NCBI GenBank assembly: GCA_944391285.1
Contig: CALXSY010000020.1
Location: 1 to 32,205 of the forward strand
Direction: 5' to 3'
DNA length: 32,205 nt
DNA from: an uncultured Clostridia bacterium
GTDB lineage: Bacteria > Bacillota > Peptococcia > Peptococcales > Peptococcaceae
The position numbers and the translations under genes are program-made. Shown here piece by piece: positions 8,108-15,205 of the stretch. Below the pieces are notes generated by a model. It had not been told where the DNA came from, searched no databases, and worked only from the letters and a program-made list of their open reading frames with translations. The first letter of the stretch is position 1. Every line of letters starts with the position of its first letter.

Positions 8108-8342
8108 GTTAAAGACCGTAAAAAAGAAGGAATCGGGGGAAAAATATGCTTTTTTCAATATATAAGATAAATAACGGCAGCTATACACTGCAAAAATAAT
8201 TTAATAATAGCATCGATAAATAAAAACCGGTATTGAAAAATAAGAAAAAACCGCAAGAATAAGGGAAACGGAAAATTAAGCTGCAAATTTTGCTTGCAGA
8301 CAGCTCTTTGCCGATAGTTTTATTTTGATATTTTTTTAAGCT
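8108..8342. other. AT-rich spacer between divergent genes
   Basis: Part of the 457-bp gap between the LysR start (7944) and the hydrolase start (8402). This stretch is AT-rich with scattered A and T tracts. I see no open reading frame with a ribosome binding site, no terminator and no repeated element in it. Confidence 0.5.
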
Positions 8343-8361
8343 GTTCAATGCTAAAATGAAC
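8343..8361 (+). promoter_or_regulatory. Extended -10 promoter overlapped by an inverted repeat (hydrolase operon)
   Basis: TGCTAAAAT (8349-8357) reads as an extended -10 element, TG-n-TAAAAT. It lies inside the inverted repeat GTTCA-N9-TGAAC (8343-8361) and contains the AATGCTAAA half-site. A good -35 at proper spacing is missing (TTGATA at 8325-8330 is 21 bp away), which fits a promoter that needs an activator such as the divergent LysR protein. Confidence 0.5.
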
Positions 8362-8401
8362 CTATAGATGAAATTTATTTTTCAATTAGGGAGGTAATAA
8401 A

Positions 8402-10390
8402 ATGGCAAAAGCAGACAAAATTTTAGTATTGGGTATTGACGGTATGGATCCGAGATACTCTAAGAAACTTTTGCAGGAAGGAAAAATGCCTAACTTCCAA
8501 AAAATTGTGGAGAAAGGCGCTCAAAGAGAAGATTTGGTTATGATGGGAGCGCATCCGACTTTGACTCCACCGATGTGGTGCAGCTTAGCCACAGGCGCTT
8601 ATCCTATGACTCACGGAATCACCTGCTTTAACCGCCAAAACGGCACAAAACTTGATGAAATCGGCTACAATTTCAGTTCTACTGATTGCCACGCTGAGCA
8701 GATTTGGAATGTAACTGCCGAAGCTGGCAAAAAAACTCTTGTTTGGCATTGGCCCGGAGGGTCTTGGCCGCCGAGCTCTGACAACCCAAATTTATATGTG
8801 GTAGACGGAACACAGCCGGCTATAGTTAACTCTATTGCGACAGTAGACGGAGAATTTATTTTGCTGGCAGATGAGAAAATTGAAGTAGTATCATATAAAC
8901 CTATGTCAGCTAATGATACCAATATTCCCTGTGTAGTAGAAGATTTAACTCCCAAAATTACTTTGGACCGCAATCTGGGCACTCGGAAAAAAGTGCTTTT
9001 GACCGAAGAAGAAGGAGAAGGCGTAGTAACTATTATGCCTTTTGACGTCGTTGTATCACCTATTAAAGAAGCAAAAGGCTGGGCAAATGCTCCGGCAGGT
9101 GCAAAAGAATTTACGATATTGTTTTCTCACGGTATGACTCGGCGTGTAGGCTTGATTATGCAAAATGAGGAAGGAATCTATGATCATGCGGCTTTGTATA
9201 AAAGCAAAAAAGATGCCGAGCCGTATGTAGCTTTACCGTTTAATGTTTTTGTGCAGGATGTCATAGACGAAGTGATTAAAGGCGATGAAAAGTATACGGC
9301 TAATCGCAATATGCGTTTATTAGAGTTGTCTCCGGACGGCAATCATTTAAAATTATGGGTTTCTCCGGCGTTGGATATTAATAATGACAGCATGTTTCAT
9401 CCGAAACGGATTTTCCAAGATATCAAAGAAAATGTTGGTTATCCGCAGCCATTCTCTTTTTTAGGCGGATCTGACAAGGTATTAATTAACGACTGCACCG
9501 GAGCAAATTGGAGCGCAGATGCAAAATGGACTGCAGCAGCTTTAAAATACCTGATTAAAAAAGAGGGCATAGAGATTATTTTCTCTCATTTTCATAATAT
9601 TGACCTGCAAGGGCATATGATGGTTAAGTATTTAAAAGATAAGGATATGCCCACGGCTAAATTGACCGAAGAAGAATATCAAGATTTGTTTGAACGGGTA
9701 TACTTGCAGACTGATGAGTATATTGGTGAGTTTTTGCCGTTGCTGGATGAAGGTTGGACAATTTTTATCATTTCCGACCATGGTCAGGTTTGTCCGGAAT
9801 ACAAGCACTATTTATTAGGCGACCCAACGGGAGTTAATGTACCGGTTATGCGTGCTTTGGGCTATACGGTAATGCATAAGGATGAAAATGGGCATGATAC
9901 CCATGATATCAACTGGGAAAAAACCAGAGCAGTTGCCGTCAGAGCTAATCATATTTACTTGAATTTAAAAGGACGTCAGGAATACGGCATAGTTGATTCT
10001 GAAGATAAATATGATTTAGAGGAAGAGATCATTACAGCGCTGTATGGTTACCGTGATCCGGGAACCGGCAAGAGAATTATCGCTTTGGCTTTGCACAATA
10101 AAGATGCAGCTATTTTAGGTTTAAGCGGTCCGGAATGCGGCGATGTTATCTATTTTACGGCAGAAGGATATACGATGGATCATGGCGATTGCTTGACTAC
10201 GACCTATGGTTATGCCAGCACTTCAGTGGCTCCGATCTTTGCCGCTGCAGGAAAGGGCTTGAAACAAAGTTACAGAACAGAGCGGGTTATTCGTTTAGTA
10301 GACTTGGCTCCGACAGTAGCAGTTTTAGCAGGGGTTAGAATTCCAGAGCAGTGCGAAGGCGCTCCGATATATCAGATTATTGAAAAGTAA
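8402..10390 (+). CDS. Alkaline-phosphatase-superfamily hydrolase (type I phosphodiesterase/NPP-like)
   Basis: A 662-residue metal-dependent hydrolase of the phosphodiesterase/nucleotide pyrophosphatase group (PF01663-like). The full two-metal ligand set can be placed: Asp13 in LGIDGMD, nucleophile Thr55 in HPTLTPPMWCSLATG, Asp401 and His405 in HFHNIDLQGH, Asp459 and His460 in ISDHGQ, and His594 in MDHGDCL. It lacks a signal peptide, so it should act in the cytoplasm on an imported or internal phosphate, phosphonate or sulfate ester. The long insertion between residues about 120 and 390 probably shapes the substrate pocket. The start has a GGGAGG ribosome binding site. A DASS-like transporter follows 102 bp downstream and a LysR gene is divergent, suggesting a dedicated uptake and hydrolysis pathway. 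The substrate is unknown. Confidence 0.88.
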   Translation: MAKADKILVLGIDGMDPRYSKKLLQEGKMPNFQKIVEKGAQREDLVMMGAHPTLTPPMWCSLATGAYPMTHGITCFNRQNGTKLDEIGYNFSSTDCHAEQIWNVTAEAGKKTLVWHWPGGSWPPSSDNPNLYVVDGTQPAIVNSIATVDGEFILLADEKIEVVSYKPMSANDTNIPCVVEDLTPKITLDRNLGTRKKVLLTEEEGEGVVTIMPFDVVVSPIKEAKGWANAPAGAKEFTILFSHGMTRRVGLIMQNEEGIYDHAALYKSKKDAEPYVALPFNVFVQDVIDEVIKGDEKYTANRNMRLLELSPDGNHLKLWVSPALDINNDSMFHPKRIFQDIKENVGYPQPFSFLGGSDKVLINDCTGANWSADAKWTAAALKYLIKKEGIEIIFSHFHNIDLQGHMMVKYLKDKDMPTAKLTEEEYQDLFERVYLQTDEYIGEFLPLLDEGWTIFIISDHGQVCPEYKHYLLGDPTGVNVPVMRALGYTVMHKDENGHDTHDINWEKTRAVAVRANHIYLNLKGRQEYGIVDSEDKYDLEEEIITALYGYRDPGTGKRIIALALHNKDAAILGLSGPECGDVIYFTAEGYTMDHGDCLTTTYGYASTSVAPIFAAAGKGLKQSYRTERVIRLVDLAPTVAVLAGVRIPEQCEGAPIYQIIEK

Positions 10391-10394
10391 GAGG

Positions 10395-10446
10395 CTTAGG
10401 CAGTCTGTTTTCTTAGGGTTTCAACCGGTAAAGCAGACTGCCTAAG
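10395..10446 (+). other. Long intercistronic hairpin without a T tract
   Basis: CTTAGGCAGTCTG (10395-10407) and CAGACTGCCTAAG (10434-10446) form a perfect 13-bp stem with a 26-nt loop, between the hydrolase stop and the transporter start. No T run follows, so it is not a standard terminator. It could protect or separate the two halves of the message. Confidence 0.7.
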
Positions 10447-10492
10447 AGAAAGTTGCAGCTTAAAAGTATTTAAAAGTTTAGGAGGGAGAAAA

Positions 10493-11959
10493 ATGTCAGC
10501 TAATGTTGCAAAAAATAAAAATGTATCTTGGTACGTCAATTCAGCTATTGTCTGTTTATTTGTGTTTGGGTTTGGCTTGTTACCGGCAATTTCTCCAATA
10601 ACCCCTGTAGGAATGAAAATAATGGGTATATTTATCGGTGTAATATGGGGATGGAGTTCGGTAGGCATGATTTGGCCCAGCTTATTGGGGCTGATAGCGC
10701 TGAGTTTTACGGAAATAACCAATATGACGCAATTATTATCCATTGGTTTTGGTACAGATGTCTTTCCTTTTATGATCATTATGTTTACTGTAATGAAGCT
10801 GATTGACAGTAACGGCGTAGCCAGCTGGATTGCTAACAAAATTATGCTTTTGTCTTTCTTAAAAGGTCGCCCATGGACTCTTATTTTTGTTATTTTTCTG
10901 GGGTCATATATTGTTTCCGGTTTAGCAGGCGGTCCTTTTGTAGCAGCAATTATGTTTTGGTCAATTTTTTACGGAATCTTTGAGGCAACCGGCTATAAGG
11001 CATATGAAAAATTTCCGACCTTAATGGTTATTGGGACAATGTTATCCTCCTGTTTGGCATTGGTAATACTTCCTTTCAAAGGAAATTCGATTGTTTTAGT
11101 GCAGACCTTTACTACTCTTTCCGGGTTAAGTATCGATTTTGTCAAGTATGAATGTTTAGTTATTCCCATGAGCATTTTAATGATTCTGACCTATGTTTTG
11201 GTTTGCCGCTTTGTTTTCCGCGCTGATGTCAGCGCTTTAAAACAATTTGATATAACCACCAGCGGATTTGTGGATGAAAGTGCCTTAAAACTGACGAAAA
11301 AACAAAAAGTATCTTTAGGAGTATTATTAGCCGTTTTGGTTATTATGATGGCACCCAGCTTTTTGCCGGCAGAATGGAAGCTGGCACAAGCGCTTACCGG
11401 CTTGGGACTGACCGGACGGTTTGCTGTTATTGCAGTAATTATTTGCATCATCAGAATAGATGGAGAGCCATTGCTTGATTTTAGCAAAGTAGCCTCAAAT
11501 GCGGTCATGTGGGATGCGATGTTTTTAGCCGCATTTATTATTCCGATTTCTTCATTTTTAACAGCTGATGCGACCGGGATAAAACCGTTTTTGACTCAAG
11601 TTTTAAGTCCTATTTTGGCTGGACGCCCAATGTTTGTTTTCACCGCACTATTGCTCTTGCTGGCGGCTATTTTAACTAACGTAGCTAACAATGGTGTTAT
11701 TGCAATTATTTTGATGTCTGTAGTTATGAGTTTTATGGATCAGATGAGCATTGATCCTACTGGTATCTGTGTTTTATTAATGCTCACAGTGCAGATTGCG
11801 CTGGTAACTCCGGCTGCTTCGCCTTTTGCAGCAATTCTTTTTGGCAATAAGGCTTGGATCAGGGCAAAAGATGTTTATCTGTATGGCACAATTTCGATTC
11901 TTATCTGCACGGCAGTAATGATTTTAGTCGGATATTTTTGGATGAATATCATATTCTAA
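10493..11959 (+). CDS. DASS/SLC13-like anion transporter
   Basis: A 488-residue integral membrane protein with about 11-12 hydrophobic segments, most like the divalent anion:sodium symporter (SLC13, Na_sulph_symp) group of the ion transporter superfamily. Two re-entrant-loop-like segments sit in equivalent places in each half: LPFKGNSIVLVQTF (about residue 196) and LTNVANNGVIAIIL (about 395). The usual Ser-Asn-Thr signature is replaced by GNS and ANN, so the substrate may differ from simple dicarboxylates or sulfate. The start has GGAGGGAG 8 nt upstream. It is co-directional with the hydrolase and probably imports the hydrolase substrate or exchanges its product. Two terminators follow. Family assignment rests on topology and these motifs, not on an alignment. 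Confidence 0.75.
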   Translation: MSANVAKNKNVSWYVNSAIVCLFVFGFGLLPAISPITPVGMKIMGIFIGVIWGWSSVGMIWPSLLGLIALSFTEITNMTQLLSIGFGTDVFPFMIIMFTVMKLIDSNGVASWIANKIMLLSFLKGRPWTLIFVIFLGSYIVSGLAGGPFVAAIMFWSIFYGIFEATGYKAYEKFPTLMVIGTMLSSCLALVILPFKGNSIVLVQTFTTLSGLSIDFVKYECLVIPMSILMILTYVLVCRFVFRADVSALKQFDITTSGFVDESALKLTKKQKVSLGVLLAVLVIMMAPSFLPAEWKLAQALTGLGLTGRFAVIAVIICIIRIDGEPLLDFSKVASNAVMWDAMFLAAFIIPISSFLTADATGIKPFLTQVLSPILAGRPMFVFTALLLLLAAILTNVANNGVIAIILMSVVMSFMDQMSIDPTGICVLLMLTVQIALVTPAASPFAAILFGNKAWIRAKDVYLYGTISILICTAVMILVGYFWMNIIF

Positions 11960-11973
11960 ATTGATTGCGCGAA

Positions 11974-12006
11974 AGCAGCTGAAAATATTTTTCAGCTGCT
12001 TTTTGT
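11974..12006 (+). terminator. Intrinsic terminator after the transporter
   Basis: AGCAGCTGAAAA (11974-11985) pairs with TTTTCAGCTGCT (11989-12000) and runs into TTTTTGTTT. It ends the hydrolase/transporter operon. Confidence 0.9.
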
Positions 12007-12021
12007 TTGGGAGAGATATAA

Positions 12022-12053
12022 AAAAATGCGCTTTCTAAAGAAAGCGCATTTTT
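12022..12053. terminator. Second, bidirectional terminator hairpin
   Basis: A perfect 14-bp stem, AAAAATGCGCTTTC (12022-12035) and GAAAGCGCATTTTT (12040-12053), with a TAAA loop. It follows the first terminator by about 20 bp and insulates the TetR gene downstream. Confidence 0.88.
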
Positions 12054-12097
12054 GGCGTACGGCGGATTTATTTTAGGCAAATTTTTTCTTTCTCCTC

Positions 12098-12126
12098 TTG
12101 CTTTAGGTAAGAAAATATTGTATAAT
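12098..12126 (+). promoter_or_regulatory. Promoter of the TetR gene at 12174
   Basis: TTGCTT (12098-12103), a 17-bp spacer and TATAAT (12121-12126). The ribosome binding site AAAGGAGG and the ATG follow about 48 bp later. Confidence 0.75.
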
Positions 12127-12173
12127 ATAAATACTAATTTTCAATTTCAGTTTTTATACAAAGGAGGTTAACT

Positions 12174-12794
12174 ATGGCGCGCAAATCATATTCGGAAGAG
12201 CAGCGGGACGAAATTAAACAAGCCTTGCTGGAAACGATGCTGAAATGCATTACGGAAAACGGATTGATTCACAGCAGTGTAGACAGCCTCTGTCAAAAGG
12301 TCGGAATATCCAAAACTTTCTTTTACAGTTTGTTTGATTCCAAGGAGGAGTTGGTCATGCAGGCATTGCGCTATCAGCAGCCCAAGCTATTGGCTTATGC
12401 CCGCAAGCTGATGGACGAATATAAATCCGACTGGCGGCAAGGGGTAAAGGTTTTTCTGCAAAACTGCTGTTATGGCGCTAAAAACGGCATTGCTGTGCTT
12501 TCCATTGAGGAAGAGCAGGAGATGCGACGCTATCTCTCCCAAGAAAATTTTCAAGCCTTTCAGCGGGATCAGCTCATTTTCTTCGGCAAATTGCTGGCGG
12601 TTTTGGGGCTTTCCTCAGAAAATATCGACCCCAGGCTTTTCGGCAATCTGGCGTTAATGATGATGATGGGTTATAAAGCAATACCGGATACCATGCCGTT
12701 TTTGTTTCCGGAGGCAGCGGAAGATATGGTAGATTTTCAAATCAATGCTATAGTAGATGCTATGGAAAAAGATAGAATAAATACTAAAAATTAA
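12174..12794 (+). CDS. TetR/AcrR-family transcriptional regulator
   Basis: A 206-residue TetR-type regulator. The DNA-binding region is clear at about residues 8-62: EQRDEIKQALLETMLKCITE, SSVDSLCQKVGISKTFFYSL and FDSKEELVMQ. The helical C-terminal domain is unremarkable and gives no ligand clue. The start has a very strong AAAGGAGG site. Its own promoter lies at 12098-12126 and two terminators separate it from the transporter. Its target is not evident: the next genes (12972 onward) may be regulated by it, since no terminator with a clear T run directly follows its stop. The window shows no efflux pump or metabolic gene next to it, which is unusual for the family. Confidence 0.9.
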   Translation: MARKSYSEEQRDEIKQALLETMLKCITENGLIHSSVDSLCQKVGISKTFFYSLFDSKEELVMQALRYQQPKLLAYARKLMDEYKSDWRQGVKVFLQNCCYGAKNGIAVLSIEEEQEMRRYLSQENFQAFQRDQLIFFGKLLAVLGLSSENIDPRLFGNLALMMMMGYKAIPDTMPFLFPEAAEDMVDFQINAIVDAMEKDRINTKN

Positions 12795-12822
12795 AAACAG
12801 ATATTAAAGGGAGATGCTTCTG

Positions 12823-12924
12823 ATGATAACACCCAAAATATATCAAGAGCAATTAAATACAGCAAAAGACAGCTTTGGGCTGTCGGTTTCCTGCGGTTTT
12901 TTCACCTTGTGCCGGTTTGTCTAA
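12823..12924 (+). CDS. Possible small ORF (33 codons), uncertain
   Basis: An ATG at 12823 follows GGGAG by 8 nt and opens a short frame beginning MITPKIYQEQLNTAKDSFGL and ending at a TAA at 12924. An earlier ATG at 12814 is too close to the ribosome binding site. The frame contains a hairpin, GACAGC (12868-12873) with GCTGTC (12879-12884), and a T run 12 bp further on. It could be a short peptide, the stump of a gene whose rest was lost when the downstream block arrived, or chance. No function can be assigned. Confidence 0.3.
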   Translation: MITPKIYQEQLNTAKDSFGLSVSCGFFTLCRFV

Positions 12925-12971
12925 ATGACATTCAGGCAGAAGGTGCTTTTGTTTTGAAGGGAGAGAATACT

Positions 12972-14420
12972 ATGAATTTACCAAAACGCAACAGTGCAGA
13001 CGGGCGCTGTTACTGGCTGAAACCCGAGGTGCAGGAGGAACTGCAGCCGCTCTTTGACCAGTGTATCCAGGACGCCATTGACGGCAAAATCACCCGCCTG
13101 GATTCACTCTGGCCTCCGGTAGTGGTCAGCAGTATAGGTGCGCCCTTTGCGGTGCACGATCTGGTGAGGAAATGGATAGAAGTGCAGCGAGCCGAAACCC
13201 TGGATGCAGAAAAGGCCATCGCCTTCAGCGAAAACCTGCGCCGCCAGAGCCGCTGGGGTGAAATTGACTATTATTTGCTTGAGCTGCTGCAACGGGAGCT
13301 GCAGGAGAAGTATTTTGTCGTGACAGGCAATGAAGATGACTACTGGAAAGAACAGGAATACTCCCTGAAACCTGGTATCCGTGCAGAGGATGTCCCGGAA
13401 GGGCTTTTGCGCTTTGCCTGCTATGTGGCTGTGAACTATAAGATATATGGAGCGAACTATGAATATTTGTCAACCAATTATCTCTTGGGCTTGGTCGGGA
13501 AAGTCCGACCTGAGATGGTAAAAAGTTTGAAAGAAAACGGTACCGGCAACTTGCCGCTTAACCTGCAAAAGAGGAAAACCAAGCACTTTACTGCATCGGC
13601 TAACGATGCCTTTGCCGTTATCCGTATTACAGCTAAGGACAGCACAGAGGAAGGTTACCGCGAAGTGCTGAACTATCTGTGCGAGGTTCTAAAACAGGAG
13701 GATTTTCCCCGCAGTTATGCGGTGGAGTTTAAAGGACCGGAAAAGATTTATCTCTCTGTCACCGGACTGCCCAAGAAAGGCATAAATCAATTATTCGCCG
13801 GCGCTGTCCAATATCCGTCCCTCCATTCCCTGCTGGAGCGCTACGCCCGCCTTGCCATGCGCCAGTATGAGCAGTACACCAATCTAAATGATGAGCAGTG
13901 CGCTCTGCCCGGCAGTTTTGCGGTGTTTGCCCTGGGCATGCTGGGGCAAAAATGGCGGCAGCTGGTGTGGAATTATCTCGACTTATGCGATGATGAACAT
14001 TCTCGCTTGCAGGAAAAATTCCTGCGGGAGTATGTGAAACAATTCGGCTTTACTGCTGATACAGTCCCCATTTTTGTCCGGGGCATATTATCTATGCAGA
14101 ATATGAAATATTCTAAGGACTATGCCGCATGGATGGCAAATGCAGAAAGTCTGGATGCTCTGCTGGAGGCAAAAGCCCATTTGTCTGAGATTGTTCCCAG
14201 CGGTTTTTCTTCCGATGAAGATGACGATGACGAGGACGAGCCAATTGAGGAAACAGAAGCCAGTCCGGAGGAAGTGCTGCAATACGCTTGGGAAAGTATC
14301 TGTTATGTTATTTGGGGCAAAAACAGCGCCAAAGGTGGTCAGAAAGCGGTGGAACAAGCACCGCAGGAATTAAAAGAGCGGTATCAGGAGATATTTCGCC
14401 AAATAGCTGATGATAAATAA
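12972..14420 (+). CDS. Uncharacterised protein with acidic linker, compositionally atypical
   Basis: A 482-residue soluble protein that I do not recognise. The frame opens at a GTG at 12909, but the ATG at 12972 follows a GAAGGGAGAG ribosome binding site and is preferred. There is no signal peptide or membrane segment. Aromatic and charged helical sequence dominates. A very acidic run (DEDDDDEDEPIEE) at about residues 417-429 separates the main body from a final helical segment. Base composition differs from the neighbours: CTG, GCC and CCC codons are common where adjacent genes use TTA/TTG and GCA/GCT, and the difference is strongest in the first and middle thirds. This suggests recent acquisition or a chimera. 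It is followed closely by two more uncharacterised genes in the same direction, so a shared operon is likely. Confidence 0.75.
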   Translation: MNLPKRNSADGRCYWLKPEVQEELQPLFDQCIQDAIDGKITRLDSLWPPVVVSSIGAPFAVHDLVRKWIEVQRAETLDAEKAIAFSENLRRQSRWGEIDYYLLELLQRELQEKYFVVTGNEDDYWKEQEYSLKPGIRAEDVPEGLLRFACYVAVNYKIYGANYEYLSTNYLLGLVGKVRPEMVKSLKENGTGNLPLNLQKRKTKHFTASANDAFAVIRITAKDSTEEGYREVLNYLCEVLKQEDFPRSYAVEFKGPEKIYLSVTGLPKKGINQLFAGAVQYPSLHSLLERYARLAMRQYEQYTNLNDEQCALPGSFAVFALGMLGQKWRQLVWNYLDLCDDEHSRLQEKFLREYVKQFGFTADTVPIFVRGILSMQNMKYSKDYAAWMANAESLDALLEAKAHLSEIVPSGFSSDEDDDDEDEPIEETEASPEEVLQYAWESICYVIWGKNSAKGGQKAVEQAPQELKERYQEIFRQIADDK

Positions 14421-14447
14421 GACGATTAAAAGGAAAGGAGCATAACT

Positions 14448-15158
14448 ATGGGATATGATGTAAGTTTTCACCCTATTTCACCAAAGGAAATGGAAGAATG
14501 GTATTTCACTCCGCTAAAATGGGTACAGGAAGGACAGGAAGAAAAGGTGCTGGAATTGGCAAGCAAGTATGGCATGGAAGAATTCTACGCTCAAAAATAT
14601 CTGGAAACCCTGCAGGTTGGTGCGGATACTGAAGCAGATGAATTGTTTGACAAAAGCCACGGCTTTTATCTGGCAATAGTGCAGGGATTTTTCCGTGAAT
14701 ATTATTATACCCGAGGCAGTGCCTTCACTTTTTTGGCGGAGCAAAAGCCGGAGTATGAGCAATATTTTACACCGTGGACACAAATTGTCCCGGAGAATTT
14801 TGCTAATCAGGCGGAAAATCGTATTATCGAAAATTATTGCTCCGGAGTGTATTTGTCGGCACAGCAGGTGGCACAGCTGCTTGGTGACTTAGAGAAAAAG
14901 ACAGAGGTTAAGGCGGATTTGGAAGCTATATGGAGCAATGGGCAGTTAGCAGTACTGAAAAAAGCCTTGACTGCCGCCCAAAATTTAGGCTGCGGTTTAT
15001 TAGAGGCGACCGAGGTGGTCGAGCCTAATCCTATTCGTCCCAATGAAAGCGGTAGTTTCTCCAATCTCTATAACTGCGACCGGGACGGCGTCTATATCTA
15101 TATTGATACTGTGATGCAGCAGCTCAAAGAAGTTATGGATAAAGATGGGCAGGAATAA
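14448..15158 (+). CDS. Uncharacterised cytoplasmic protein (operon partner)
   Basis: A 236-residue soluble protein that I do not recognise. It begins MGYDVSFHPISPKEMEEWYF and is helical, with many Tyr, Phe and Glu residues and no signal peptide, membrane segment or metal-binding cluster. The C-terminal part (YNCDRDGVYIYIDTVMQQLK) looks like a strand-helix unit. The ribosome binding site AAAGGAG lies 7 nt before the ATG and the upstream stop is 27 bp away. The downstream TPR protein starts 47 bp after its end, so the three genes form one unit. The style resembles stand-alone proteins found with SMI1/KNR4- or DUF4261-type immunity and housekeeping clusters of Bacillota, but that is only an impression. 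Confidence 0.8.
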   Translation: MGYDVSFHPISPKEMEEWYFTPLKWVQEGQEEKVLELASKYGMEEFYAQKYLETLQVGADTEADELFDKSHGFYLAIVQGFFREYYYTRGSAFTFLAEQKPEYEQYFTPWTQIVPENFANQAENRIIENYCSGVYLSAQQVAQLLGDLEKKTEVKADLEAIWSNGQLAVLKKALTAAQNLGCGLLEATEVVEPNPIRPNESGSFSNLYNCDRDGVYIYIDTVMQQLKEVMDKDGQE

Positions 15159-15205
15159 AATGAGGGCAATAATTATTCTTAAAAGCTCAAGAAAGGAGAC
15201 TAACT

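Noticed and set aside
12868-12902. Intrinsic terminator after the second TetR gene
   Set aside because: The 6-bp stem GACAGC/GCTGTC is separated from the T run by about 12 bp, too far for a standard terminator.
12909-12971. GTG start for the uncharacterised protein at 12972
   Set aside because: It has no ribosome binding site; GAAGGGAGAG before the ATG at 12972 is far better placed.
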